A stretch of DNA of 18,578 nucleotides, from NCBI GenBank assembly GCA_902806105.1, contig CADCVI010000004.1, forward strand, positions 1 to 18,578, read 5' to 3'. The DNA comes from an uncultured Rubrobacteraceae bacterium (lineage in GTDB: Bacteria; Actinomycetota; Rubrobacteria; Rubrobacterales; Rubrobacteraceae). Below are positions 7,208 through 17,228 of the stretch, piece by piece (positions within the stretch are counted from its first letter, which is position 1; each line of letters begins with the position of its first letter). The translations under genes and the position numbers were made by a program. Below the pieces are notes generated by a model, which ran no database searches, was not told the DNA's origin, and saw only the letters and a list, made by a program, of their open reading frames with translations.

Positions 7208-8314
7208 CTAGATCGGGCGGTCGGCACCCAGGACCGCGGCGCCGCGGGCGTCGGCCGAGCCGTTGGACGCACCGTTCTCGGACGAGTCCCCGGCTTCGTT
7301 CGCGTCCGCAGGATCCTCCTTGAAGACGGGAGGGTCGAAGCCGAGCTTCTCGTGGATGTCGACGAGGATGCGGTGGCGGACGGAGGCGTTGTTCTTGAGA
7401 AACTGCTTGGCGTTCTCGCGTCCCTGGCCGAGGCGCTCCGGGCCGTAGGCGAACCAGGCGCCGGACTTCTGCACGACCTCGTGGGTGATGCCCATGTCGA
7501 GGATGCTCCCCTCCTTGGAGATGCCCTCCCCGTACATGATGTCGAAGAAGACCTCCTTGAACGGCGGCGCCACCTTGTTCTTGCGGACCGTCACCTTGGT
7601 CTGGTTGCCGACCGTGTCGGTGCCGACCTTGAGAGCCCCGATCCTGCGCACGTCCAGCCTGATGCTCGAGTAGAACTTCAGGGCGCGACCGCCCGGGGTC
7701 GTCTCGGGGGAGCCGAACATGACCCCGATCTTCTCGCGAAGCTGGTTGATAAAGATCGCCGTCGTGTTGGAGCGGCTCAGGGAGCCCGAGAGCTTCCTGA
7801 GGGCCTGGCTCATCAGGCGGGCCTGCAGGCCGACGTGGGAGTCGCCCATCTCGCCCTCGATCTCGGCGCGCGGCACGAGGGCTGCGACGGAGTCGATGAC
7901 GACGACATCGAGGGCGCCGGAGCGTATCAGGGTGTCGGCGATCTCAAGGGCCTGCTCGCCGTTGTCCGGCTGGGAGAAGTACAGGTTCTCGAGGTCGACG
8001 CCGATCGCCTCGGCGTAGGTCGGGTCGAGAGCGTGCTCGGCGTCGATGAACGCGGCGTAGCCGCCGGCCTTCTGGGCCTCGGCGATAACGTGCAGGGCCA
8101 GCGTCGTCTTGCCCGACGACTCGGGGCCGTAGATCTCCACGATGCGCCCCCTGGGCACCCCGCCGATCCCGAGCGCGAGGTCGAGCGCTATGGCGCCGGT
8201 TGAGATCGACTCCATCTTCCGGGGCCCCTCGTCGCCCATGCGCATGATCGAACCCTTGCCGTGAGCCTTCTCTATCTGCGCGACGGCGGCGCCTATCGCT
8301 TTGGTCTTATCCAC
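7208..8314 (-). CDS. recA: RecA recombinase
   Basis: 368 residues from GTG 8314, which follows GGAGGA (8326-8321) at a 6-nt spacing. The same frame is open further upstream, but those codons lie in the leader. RecA forms ATP-dependent filaments on single-stranded DNA for strand exchange and SOS signalling. Seen: N-terminal helix [20 protein letters not shown], Walker A GPESSGKT (63-70), Walker B VVVID (137-141), loop-2 region with [20 protein letters not shown] (189-208), GGRALKFY (208-215), and a C-terminal domain with KSGAWFAY (283-290). The tail after about residue 333 is acidic and Asn/Ser/Gly-rich, as in other RecAs. Just upstream is a RodZ-like gene, where Bacillus has rodZ-pgsA-cinA-recA. 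No intein is present. Confidence 0.98.
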   Translation of the reverse strand: MDKTKAIGAAVAQIEKAHGKGSIMRMGDEGPRKMESISTGAIALDLALGIGGVPRGRIVEIYGPESSGKTTLALHVIAEAQKAGGYAAFIDAEHALDPTYAEAIGVDLENLYFSQPDNGEQALEIADTLIRSGALDVVVIDSVAALVPRAEIEGEMGDSHVGLQARLMSQALRKLSGSLSRSNTTAIFINQLREKIGVMFGSPETTPGGRALKFYSSIRLDVRRIGALKVGTDTVGNQTKVTVRKNKVAPPFKEVFFDIMYGEGISKEGSILDMGITHEVVQKSGAWFAYGPERLGQGRENAKQFLKNNASVRHRILVDIHEKLGFDPPVFKEDPADANEAGDSSENGASNGSADARGAAVLGADRPI

Positions 8315-8320
8315 TTTGCA

Positions 8321-8331
8321 TCCTCCAAAAA
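8321..8331 (-). promoter_or_regulatory. U-tract plus Shine-Dalgarno of recA
   Basis: Minus strand TTTTTGGAGGA, then TGCAAA and the GTG start at 8314. It fixes the recA start and matches the rny ribosome site over 11 bases. Confidence 0.8.
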
Positions 8332-8376
8332 GAACCGTGTCTCTTGCGTTTCGTGATCTCGGGCTATGCAAGGAAG

Positions 8377-8405
8377 ATTATACAGGGAGGGCACGGGCGT
8401 CCCAA
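8377..8405 (-). promoter_or_regulatory. recA promoter
   Basis: Minus strand TTGGGA (8405-8400), a 17-bp spacer, then a perfect TATAAT (8382-8377). Predicted +1 is near 8370, giving a leader of about 56 nt. A short inverted repeat, CCCAA-N7-TTGGG (8401-8417), overlaps the -35. I find no GAAC-N4-GTTC-type SOS box of the Bacillus or actinobacterial kind in the gap, so LexA control is not evident. Confidence 0.75.
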
Positions 8406-8430
8406 TGATCCTTTGGGGATGATCTGAGCG

Positions 8431-8452
8431 AAAAACGCCAACCGAGGGCCGG
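8431..8452 (-). terminator. Possible weak intrinsic terminator after the RodZ-like gene
   Basis: Minus strand CCGGCC-CTC-GGTTGG forms a 6-bp stem (two G-U pairs), then CG and TTTTT (8435-8431). It lies between the RodZ-like stop (8486) and the recA promoter, where a terminator is expected. Two further GC hairpins (CGGGC-AA-GCCCG and GGACG-CCG-CGTCC) lie just upstream, at about 8460-8480. The stem is short, so the call is tentative. Confidence 0.4.
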
Positions 8453-8485
8453 AAACGGACGCGGCGTCCGGGCTTGCCCGAAGGG

Positions 8486-9415
8486 CTAACCGGGGGCGAA
8501 GGTCTGGCTCGTGACCTGACCCTCGTAGCCGAGCAGGCCGATGCCCCGGCCGTCCACCTCGACCGAGACCGCGCCGGCGTCGCCGGCAGTTACCGTCACG
8601 TACTCGCGCCCCTCGAAGGTCGAGACGAACCCGGCCGGGGCGGTCTCGTAGTAGACGACGAACCCGTCGGCTTCGACGTTCAGCCACGACGGCCTGTCCC
8701 CCACGCTGATCTCGACGTCCACCTTCCCGTCGCTCGCCTCGTCCGGAGTTTCGGTGGGGGCCTCCCGGGAGGCCTGAGCCTCTTCGACGGCCGGCTCCTC
8801 CGCGGGAGGGGCCTCCTCCGCGGGCTCCGGGTCGGGCTCGGGCTCTTCTCGGCGGGGCTCCGCGGGTTCCCGTTCGGCGGGGGCCCGGTCCTCGGGGTTG
8901 CCGGGCTGGCTCGCGGATGGGTCGGCGGCCGGCGTCCCGGCGGACCTGGAACCAACGTAGTAGAGGGCTCCGCCGAGGAGCGCTATGAGGACGAGGGCCA
9001 GCACTACCGTAAGGACGGCGGCGCCGGAGATTCTACGCCGCTCCGCGCCCGCGAGGCCGCCGGGGCTCATCATAGGCCGCTCGAACTCGCTCGACCGCGG
9101 GCGCTCGTAGTTGAGCCCGCGTTCGCGGCGCGGGGCCCGCCGCTCCCTGAAGTCCTGGGCGAGCGAATCGCCGTCGAGGCCGAGAAAGTTCGCGTAGGTC
9201 TTCAGGAAACCCTGGACGTAGACCTGATCCGGGAGCATGGAGTAGTCCTCCTGCTCCAGTCCTTCCAGGTAGCGCGTGCGGATCTTCGTCGCGTTCTCGA
9301 CGTCGCGCAGCGAGAGGCCCCTCTCCCTGCGAGTCTGCTCCAGAAGCTCACCGGTTCTGCCGCCGTCGACCTGCCCGTTGTCCGTCCCGTCGCTCACCGA
9401 AACGGAGCCTACCAC
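8486..9415 (-). CDS. RodZ-like membrane protein (HTH_25 + TM + C-terminal beta domain)
   Basis: 309 residues. It has the cytoskeletal RodZ/YmfM plan: a cytoplasmic Xre-like helix-turn-helix domain (about 21-88; LLEQTRRERGLSLRDVENAT, then TRYLEGLE and VQGFLKTYANFLGLD), a basic linker, one membrane helix (about 130-154), a Pro/Glu-rich spacer (about 160-228), and an outer beta-rich domain (about 230-309, SWLNVEADG) like DUF4115. RodZ links the MreB cell-shape system to the envelope, but no mreB is visible here. In Bacillus the homologue ymfM lies between the ftsK-like gene's neighbourhood and recA, which supports the call. The start may be GTG 9415, 14 nt after ftsK, or GTG 9397. I leave the symbol blank because actinobacterial homologues are poorly characterised. 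Confidence 0.82.
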   Translation of the reverse strand: MVGSVSVSDGTDNGQVDGGRTGELLEQTRRERGLSLRDVENATKIRTRYLEGLEQEDYSMLPDQVYVQGFLKTYANFLGLDGDSLAQDFRERRAPRRERGLNYERPRSSEFERPMMSPGGLAGAERRRISGAAVLTVVLALVLIALLGGALYYVGSRSAGTPAADPSASQPGNPEDRAPAEREPAEPRREEPEPDPEPAEEAPPAEEPAVEEAQASREAPTETPDEASDGKVDVEISVGDRPSWLNVEADGFVVYYETAPAGFVSTFEGREYVTVTAGDAGAVSVEVDGRGIGLLGYEGQVTSQTFAPG

Positions 9416-9429
9416 AAAAGGAACGAAAT

Positions 9430-12030
9430 CTAGAAGCCCGGAACGTCCTCCCCGTCCCGGCCGGTGGCTCGGCCGCCACGGGCTCCGGGACCTTCGCCGT
9501 GCGGCTCGTCGCCGTCGAAGCGGCCGAACGGGAACTCGACGCCGCCGTCGTCACTAAAGGCGCCGCCGGAGACGCCGGCCTCGTGGTCCGGGGAAGGGTC
9601 GGCCGGGGGCGTGTTCGGGGCCTTCTCGGTATCGAAGATGCGGGGGAGTTCGAACTCGGTGGCGACCACGGACCGGCTCTTGGAGCCCTCGTGTGGCCCT
9701 ACTACGCCCTTGCGTTCGAGGGCGTCGACGATCCTGCCGGCGCGCGAGTACCCGACGCGGAAGCGGCGCTGCACGGCGCTAACGGAGGCCTGCTGAGTGG
9801 CGACGACGAAGCTCGCCGCGTCCTGGAGCAGGTCGTCCTCGGGCTCGGAATTTTCCTCCTCGCCGCCGCGGATCTCCGTAACCTCGTCGATGAACCTCGC
9901 CTGGGCCCGCTCGGCGCACGCGGTCACGACCTCGTCGACCTCGGTCTCGGAGATGTACGCGCCCTGCACCCTCGAAGGCCGCATCGCGCTAACCGGCTTG
10001 AAGAGCATGTCGCCCTGCCCGAGTAGGGCTTCCGCGCCGGGCGTGTCCAGGATCACGCGCGAGTCGACTTGGCTGGAGACGGCGAAGGCGATGCGGCTCG
10101 GGACGTTCGCCTTGATCATGCCGGTGATCACGTCGACGCTCGGCCGCTGGGTGGCGACGACGAGGTGTATGCCGACGGCGCGCGCCTTCTGGGCGAGCCG
10201 GATGACCGCGTCCTCGACCTTGGCCGCCGAAGTCATCATAAGGTCCGCAAGCTCGTCGATGACCACTATGACGTACGGCATCTGCTTCTCCGGGCGCTTC
10301 TCGTTGTAGCCGTCGAGGGAGCGGACCCCGAACTTCTCCAACACCTCGTAGCGCCGCTCCATCTCCGCGACGGCCCAGGAGAGCGCGTTGGCAGCCTTCT
10401 TGACGTCCGTGACGACGGGGGTTATGAGGTGCGGCACGCGCGCGAACTGCGAGAGCTCGACCCTCTTGGGGTCGATCAGGACCATCTTGACCTGCCTCGG
10501 GTCTGTCGTGAGCAGCAGCGAGGTGAGGAGCCCGTTCAGCATCACGCTCTTGCCGCTCCCCGTGGTCCCCGCGACCAGGAGATGCGGCATCTCGGCCATG
10601 TCGAAGAAGACTGCCCGACCGGAGATGTCCTTGCCGAGGGCAACCGGCAGGCTCCAGTCGTTGCCGGCCGGGTACTCGCGGAAGACGTCCCCGAGCGTGA
10701 CCACGGCGGGACGCGTGTTCGGCACCTCGACGCCTACTGCGCTCTTGCCGGGGATGGGCGCGAGGATACGAACCTCGGTCGCGGCGAGCGCGTAAGCGAT
10801 GTCTTGCTGAAGGTTCCTGACCTTGCCGACCTTCACGCCGCTCCCGAGCCTCAGCTCGTAGCGCGTGACCCGCGGGCCCACGACCGCTCGCAGGACGGTC
10901 GCCTCGACCCCGAGGTCCGCCAGCGCCCGCGTGAGGCGCTTGCTCGTCCCCTCGGCGTCGTGCTCCGGCTCGCTCCGGCCCGCCCTGAGCATCGAGAAAG
11001 GCGGCATCGTGTACTCGCCGGGTACGGCGGGCCGCTCCTCGTCGAAGCCCCCGATCTCGTCCCGAAACTCCGGCAGAACCACCTCGAACGAACCCTCGGG
11101 CTCCTCCGGCTCCTCCGGCTCGACGATTTCGGGGGGACCGGAGGCATCCGGCTCGTCCTCGTAGTCGAAGACCTTGCCCGAAGAGGTGGAGAGCTCCCCC
11201 ACGGGCTCGTCAGTCCCCGGGAGCGACGCCTCTGGCGGGGCGGCAGCGCCGTCTTCGACACTCGGCTCGGCTCGAGGAGCTCGGGTGGCACGCTTCGGAG
11301 CGGCCGGCCTACGCTCCTCCTCGCGCTGGCGCTGCTCCTTTTGTTGCCTGCGGCGCTCCCTCGCGCCAGCCAGCTTCTCCTTCAGGGAGCCGGCGGCGGA
11401 GCCCGTCGCGGCGGTCGCGGTCGCGGCGGATTCTCGCGGGGAGAGGCCGGTAAGGAGGAAAAGACCGGCTGCGTAGAGGGCGAGCAGTACGATCGCCGCC
11501 CCGACGGGGCCGCCCGCGGCGTCCAACGCCCCGTAGAGCCCGCTGCCGACGAGCCCGCCGCGGCCCGTGTAGGCGGCTTCGTCGAAGCGGGCCGCCGCAG
11601 GCAGGGTCGCGGCGAGGGTAGCGGCGAGGGAGACCAGCAGGAGCGCGAGACCGGCGGCCCGCTTCCCGGGGAAGCGGCCGAGCAGCAGCAGGGCGCCCGC
11701 GAGGACGGCGAGGGGCGCGAGGGCGAGACCCACGAGGCCGAGGGCTCGTGTCGCTGCCGACAGGCCCGCCTCGCCGAGCAGGGCACCGCGACCGGTCAGA
11801 AACGCTGCGGTAAAGAAGATCCCGGCGACCAGCAGGACCAGCCCGACCGCCTCGCGCGAGAGTAGCTCTCCGAGGCGGGAGAAGAGGCCCGCCTCCCCGT
11901 TACGCGAGCCGGATGAGCGCTTCTTCGCGGCGCCGCCGGAGGTCTTGTTCGAAGCCTTGCCGGTCGCCTTGCTCGGGGCCTTGCCCGAGCCTCGGGCGGG
12001 GTGTCTGCGGGGGGATCTGTTCGTCGCCAT
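9430..12030 (-). CDS. ftsK: FtsK/SpoIIIE DNA translocase
   Basis: 866 residues. FtsK pumps chromosomal DNA through the division septum. Seen: a basic N-terminal tail (1-45); about four membrane helices (60-80, 95-118, 124-145, 175-196); a charged, low-complexity linker (215-345) with Arg/Glu/Gln and PEEPEEPEGS runs; the alpha/beta motor with LxPIPGKSAVGVEVPN (423-438), Walker A GTTGSGKS (488-495) and Walker B VVIDELADLMM (589-599); and the gamma winged-helix domain (732-795; SAVQRRFRVGYSRAGRIVDA), which reads polar sequence signals. About 70 acidic, Gly-rich residues follow the gamma domain, where most FtsKs end sooner. ATG 12030 has no usable ribosome site (GAGG is only 1 nt away) but a -10-like hexamer lies 7 nt upstream. 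The gene is followed at 14 nt by the RodZ-like gene. Confidence 0.96.
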   Translation of the reverse strand: MATNRSPRRHPARGSGKAPSKATGKASNKTSGGAAKKRSSGSRNGEAGLFSRLGELLSREAVGLVLLVAGIFFTAAFLTGRGALLGEAGLSAATRALGLVGLALAPLAVLAGALLLLGRFPGKRAAGLALLLVSLAATLAATLPAAARFDEAAYTGRGGLVGSGLYGALDAAGGPVGAAIVLLALYAAGLFLLTGLSPRESAATATAATGSAAGSLKEKLAGARERRRQQKEQRQREEERRPAAPKRATRAPRAEPSVEDGAAAPPEASLPGTDEPVGELSTSSGKVFDYEDEPDASGPPEIVEPEEPEEPEGSFEVVLPEFRDEIGGFDEERPAVPGEYTMPPFSMLRAGRSEPEHDAEGTSKRLTRALADLGVEATVLRAVVGPRVTRYELRLGSGVKVGKVRNLQQDIAYALAATEVRILAPIPGKSAVGVEVPNTRPAVVTLGDVFREYPAGNDWSLPVALGKDISGRAVFFDMAEMPHLLVAGTTGSGKSVMLNGLLTSLLLTTDPRQVKMVLIDPKRVELSQFARVPHLITPVVTDVKKAANALSWAVAEMERRYEVLEKFGVRSLDGYNEKRPEKQMPYVIVVIDELADLMMTSAAKVEDAVIRLAQKARAVGIHLVVATQRPSVDVITGMIKANVPSRIAFAVSSQVDSRVILDTPGAEALLGQGDMLFKPVSAMRPSRVQGAYISETEVDEVVTACAERAQARFIDEVTEIRGGEEENSEPEDDLLQDAASFVVATQQASVSAVQRRFRVGYSRAGRIVDALERKGVVGPHEGSKSRSVVATEFELPRIFDTEKAPNTPPADPSPDHEAGVSGGAFSDDGGVEFPFGRFDGDEPHGEGPGARGGRATGRDGEDVPGF

Positions 12031-12037
12031 GCCTCGA

Positions 12038-12043
12038 AGTCTA
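12038..12043 (-). promoter_or_regulatory. Possible -10 element for leaderless ftsK
   Basis: Minus strand TAGACT, four of six matches to TATAAT, ends 7 nt before ATG 12030. That places +1 at about 12031/12030. There is no convincing -35 (CTTCTG at 17 bp). The call is supported mainly by the missing ribosome site and the terminator-like hairpin just upstream. Confidence 0.3.
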
Positions 12044-12066
12044 GCGCAGGGCGACGGGGGCAGAAG

Positions 12067-12090
12067 GGGGGCACGCTATGTGGTGCCCCC
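12067..12090 (-). terminator. GC-rich terminator-like hairpin after rnj
   Basis: Minus strand GGGGGCAC, an 8-nt loop CACATAGC, then GTGCCCCC: eight perfect pairs. It starts 8 nt after the RNase J stop and is followed only by C and TTCTG. A GC stem with a poor U-tract is common in high-GC genomes. It separates rnj from ftsK and could also stabilise the rnj 3' end. Confidence 0.6.
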
Positions 12091-12097
12091 TCGCGCC

Positions 12098-13756
12098 TTA
12101 CACCTCTACGATTAGGGGCAGGATGATCGGGCGCTTGCGCGTCTTCTCCGTGAGGAAGCCGGCGAGGTCCTTGCGGATAGCCTTCTTCAGCTCGCTCCAG
12201 TCCGTGACGCTGCGCTGCGCGGTGCGCTCCAGGGTCTTCGTGACTACCTTAATGGAGTCGTCGACGAGGCCGTTCTGGGAGGCTTGATCCACGAAGCCGC
12301 GGCTGATGACGTCCGGCGGCCCGAGCAGTTCGCCCGACTTCGAGTTGATGCGCGCGACGACTATGAACATGCCCTCCTCCGAGAGCTGCTGGCGCTCGCG
12401 CATGATCGACTCGGAGTTGTCCGCAACACTCCCGGCGTCCACGAGGAACATGCCGCTCGAGACGGGGTCGAGCTTCTTCGCCGCACCCGCCTTGAACTCG
12501 ATCGGCTCCCCGTTCTCCAGGATAAACACGTCGTCGGCAGGGATGCCCATGGAGATCGCCGTATCCTTGTGGTGCTTCTGCATCCTGTACTCGCCGTGGA
12601 CCGGGACGAGAAACTTCGGCTTGAGGAGCGAGAGCACGATCTTCTGCTCTTCCTGCGCCGCGTGGCCGGAGACGTGAACCCTGTGAAGCGGCGAATAGAG
12701 CACGTCGGCGCCCCGCTTCATCAGGCTGTTGATGGTGCGCGAGACGCCCCGCTCGTTCCCCGGGATGGGGTGGGCGGAGACGATCACGACGTCGCCCGGA
12801 CCCGCCTCGATGGTGCGGTGCTGCCCCGCGGCGATGCGGGAGAGCGCGGCCATCGGCTCGCCCTGCGAACCCGTAGTCAGGATCACGATGTCCGAGTCCG
12901 GGACCTTGTTTATGTCCCGCTGGTCCACGTACATCGACTGCGGAAGGTCCATGTAGCCGAGATCCCGCGCGATCTGCACGTTGCGGATCATGGAACGGCC
13001 CGTGACGCCGACGAGACGACCGTGCGCCTTTGCTGCCTCGACCACCTGGTTGACGCGGTGGATGTGGCTCGCGAACGAGGCGACGATGATGCGGCCCTTC
13101 GTCCGCTCGAAGACCTGGTTGAAGGTCTCGTTGACTACCCGCTCGGACGGCACGAAGCCGGGCCGCTCGGAGTTCGTCGAGTCGCCGAAGTACGCGAGGA
13201 CGCCCTCCTGCCCGAGCATCGCGAAGCGGTTCAGGTCCATCGGCTCGCCCTCTATGGGCGTGAGGTCGATCTTGTAGTCGCCGCTGAAGACGATGAGACC
13301 CGCGTTGGTGCGCAGGGCGACCGCCACGGCGTCAGGGATGGAGTGGTTGACGTTGACGAACTCCATGCCGAAGCCGCCGAGCTTCATCTTGTCGCCGGCC
13401 TTGATCTCCCTGAGATCACCCTTCTTTATGCCGTGCTCGGCGAGCTTGGGCCGCACGAGCCCCAGGGTGAGCTTCGTCCCGTACACGGGGACGTTGAACT
13501 CCCGCAGGATGTACGGCAGGGCGCCCACGTGGTCCTCGTGGCCGTGCGTGAGGATGATGCCCTTGAGCTCGTTTCGGTGCTCCCTCAGATAAGAAAAATC
13601 CGGGAGGACGAGGTCTATCCCCGGCATCTCCTCATCCGGGAAAGACATGCCGGCGTCCACGAGAACGATGCCGCTCTCCTGTCGCACGGCGGTCATGTTT
13701 TTGCCGATCTCCCCCAGTCCTCCTAGTGGGATGACCTGCAGTGTATTGCTATCCAA
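12098..13756 (-). CDS. rnj: Ribonuclease J (beta-CASP metallo-RNase)
   Basis: 552 residues, typical length. RNase J is a zinc-dependent 5'-3' exonuclease and endonuclease acting in mRNA decay and rRNA maturation. Seen: a metallo-beta-lactamase fold with the PLGGLGEIGKN start (10-20), HGHEDH (71-76), H138 in NVNHSIPDA, and the SGDYKID region with D160. The beta-CASP insert covers about 205-370 (SFASHIHRV, TTGSQGEP, SAHPIPGNE, HVSGHA). The last metal histidine, H387, is in PVHGEYRMQKHH, and a C-terminal domain covers about 450-552. The start is TTG 13756, 12 nt after AGGAGG (13774-13769), a long spacing. This start gives the normal number of residues before IPLGG. A perfect stem-loop sits 3 nt upstream of the ribosome site. 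Only one RNase J gene is in view, so J1 versus J2 cannot be assigned. Confidence 0.96.
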   Translation of the reverse strand: MDSNTLQVIPLGGLGEIGKNMTAVRQESGIVLVDAGMSFPDEEMPGIDLVLPDFSYLREHRNELKGIILTHGHEDHVGALPYILREFNVPVYGTKLTLGLVRPKLAEHGIKKGDLREIKAGDKMKLGGFGMEFVNVNHSIPDAVAVALRTNAGLIVFSGDYKIDLTPIEGEPMDLNRFAMLGQEGVLAYFGDSTNSERPGFVPSERVVNETFNQVFERTKGRIIVASFASHIHRVNQVVEAAKAHGRLVGVTGRSMIRNVQIARDLGYMDLPQSMYVDQRDINKVPDSDIVILTTGSQGEPMAALSRIAAGQHRTIEAGPGDVVIVSAHPIPGNERGVSRTINSLMKRGADVLYSPLHRVHVSGHAAQEEQKIVLSLLKPKFLVPVHGEYRMQKHHKDTAISMGIPADDVFILENGEPIEFKAGAAKKLDPVSSGMFLVDAGSVADNSESIMRERQQLSEEGMFIVVARINSKSGELLGPPDVISRGFVDQASQNGLVDDSIKVVTKTLERTAQRSVTDWSELKKAIRKDLAGFLTEKTRKRPIILPLIVEV

Positions 13757-13777
13757 TTTGGTTGCTTACCTCCTCTA

Positions 13778-13827
13778 AAACATCCCGGCCGGCCAGCGAG
13801 AATAAAGGCTGGCCGGCCGGGATGTTT
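13778..13827 (-). promoter_or_regulatory. Perfect 20-bp stem-loop in the rnj leader (attenuator, terminator or RNase target)
   Basis: AAACATCCCGGCCGGCCAGC (13778-13797 on the plus strand) is the exact reverse complement of 13808-13827; the loop is ten AT-rich bases (13798-13807). Each arm also contains the self-palindrome GGCCGGCC. In RNA from the minus strand, the 3' arm ends in UUUU, then AG and the AGGAGG ribosome site. It starts 21 nt after the M16 peptidase stop (13849). The 21 nt between stem and rnj start cannot hold a promoter and I see no good one just upstream, so rnj transcripts probably read through it. Attenuation or cleavage by RNase J/RNase III are inferences. Confidence 0.85.
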
Positions 13828-13848
13828 AGTTCCTTTTGCTTTCGATGT

Positions 13849-15111
13849 TTATGCGGCGAGGTACCTGCCAAGATCGAGCTCCTTCGGCCCGACGGCGGAG
13901 AGGTACATGTCTTCCCTCTTGAGGTGCTGGTTGGCGAGGCGCTTGAGGTCTTCGGCCGTGACGGCGTCGATGCGCCTGGCTATCTCGTCGGGCGTCAGAA
14001 GCTCGGAGCCGGTGATCAAGCTGCGGCCTATGCGCGTCATGCGCGCCGCGGTGCTCTCCAGAGCGAGGATCGTCGAGCTCTTGAGCTGCTCCTTGGTCCG
14101 GTGGAGCTCCTCCTCGGTGACGGTCTCCTCCCGAACCCTGTCGAGCTGCTCGGCGATGATGCTCACCGCCTCCTCGACGTTCCCGGTGGTGGAACCGACG
14201 TACATCTTCACGGCGCCCGCGTCGGAGTAGCCCTGATGATACGAGTACACGGCGTAGGCGAGCCCGCGCTTCTCCCGAACCTCCTGAAAGAGCCGGCTGG
14301 ACATCCCGCCGCCGAGCACGTTGTTCAGGGCGAGCATCGCGTACCGATCGTCGCTGCTCGCCGCTATCCCCTGCGAGCCCATCGCGACGTGGTACTGCTC
14401 CGTCTCCTTGAACTTGTAGAAGAAACGGCTCGCGGGCGGCGTAACCTCGGCCTTCCTCACGAACGGCGTCCCGCTCGGGAGCTTGCTACCGAGCTTCTCC
14501 TCGACCATCTTCTCGAAAGAAGCCGATTCTAGCTTCCCCGCACCCACGACGAAGACGTTCTGGGCCGTGTACGTGTCCTGGTGGAAACCCCTGAGTATCT
14601 CGTGGTCCACGCCGCGCACCGTCTCGGCGGAGCCGATGATCGGGCGGCCCAGAGGGTCGCCGTGAAAGACGAGGCCGGAGAGGTACTCGTCGGCGAGCTG
14701 GTCGGGACGGTCCTCGTACATCCGGATCTCCTCGACGATGACCTCGCGCTCGCGCTCGAGATCCGCGAAGGTCGGGCGCGTGACCATGTCGCTCATGATG
14801 TCCAGGGCGCGCTCGAGGTGCTCGGGGAGGAACCGCGCGTAGAGCACGGTGTACTCCTCCCCCGTCGCCGCGTTCTCCTGGGCGCCTATCCCCTCGAACG
14901 CCTCGGCGATGCCGAGGGCGTCCATGGAGGGCGTGCCCTTGAAGAGCATGTGCTCCATGAGGTGCGTGATACCGGCTACCTCGTCCTTCTCGTCGCGGCT
15001 CCCCGCGCGGATCCAGACTCCCAAAGAGACGCTCGTCGCCTCCGACAGGGGCTCGGAGAAGACCCTGAGGCCCCCCGGAAGCTCCTTCTTGTTCACGTTC
15101 GTCTCGCTCAC
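13849..15111 (-). CDS. M16-family zinc peptidase (YmxG/MlpA-like, processing-peptidase type)
   Basis: 420 residues, the usual size of the single-chain bacterial M16B form. Seen: the inverted zinc motif HLMEHMLFKG (50-59), with ligands H50 and H54 and catalytic E53. The distal acidic ligand is expected at E127/E128 in VIVEEIRMYEDRPDQ. The second half carries the partner-domain signature LGGGMSSRLFQEVREKRGLAY (about 275-296), which contributes the substrate-binding Arg/Tyr. No signal peptide is seen, so it is probably cytoplasmic. GTG 15111 starts 3 nt after the pnp stop, and its GGAGG site lies inside the end of pnp, so translation is coupled. Downstream of pnp is the classical place for this family, as with ymxG in Bacillus. 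Its natural substrate is not known from sequence. Confidence 0.92.
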   Translation of the reverse strand: MSETNVNKKELPGGLRVFSEPLSEATSVSLGVWIRAGSRDEKDEVAGITHLMEHMLFKGTPSMDALGIAEAFEGIGAQENAATGEEYTVLYARFLPEHLERALDIMSDMVTRPTFADLEREREVIVEEIRMYEDRPDQLADEYLSGLVFHGDPLGRPIIGSAETVRGVDHEILRGFHQDTYTAQNVFVVGAGKLESASFEKMVEEKLGSKLPSGTPFVRKAEVTPPASRFFYKFKETEQYHVAMGSQGIAASSDDRYAMLALNNVLGGGMSSRLFQEVREKRGLAYAVYSYHQGYSDAGAVKMYVGSTTGNVEEAVSIIAEQLDRVREETVTEEELHRTKEQLKSSTILALESTAARMTRIGRSLITGSELLTPDEIARRIDAVTAEDLKRLANQHLKREDMYLSAVGPKELDLGRYLAA

Positions 15112-15114
15112 GGG

Positions 15115-17175
<2,061 letters not shown>

Positions 17176-17228
17176 ATTCTCTTCTCCTCTTGCTTCTTTG
17201 GAAAACTCGATACTGCCGTACCGCTACC

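Noticed and set aside
8315..8371. N-terminal extension of recA to an upstream start
   Set aside because: These codons lie in the leader and include the strong GGAGGA site; GTG 8314 gives the canonical RecA N-terminus.
10069..11865. A 598-codon plus-strand open frame opposite ftsK
   Set aside because: Shadow of the ftsK coding bias; no domain, and composition typical of antisense high-GC frames.
12284..13726. A 480-codon plus-strand open frame opposite rnj
   Set aside because: Antisense to an intact RNase J, with no recognisable motif or ribosome site.
13778..13827. The rnj inverted repeat as terminal repeats of a small mobile element
   Set aside because: Only 10 bp separate the arms, there are no flanking target duplications and no second copy in the window; a leader hairpin explains it better.
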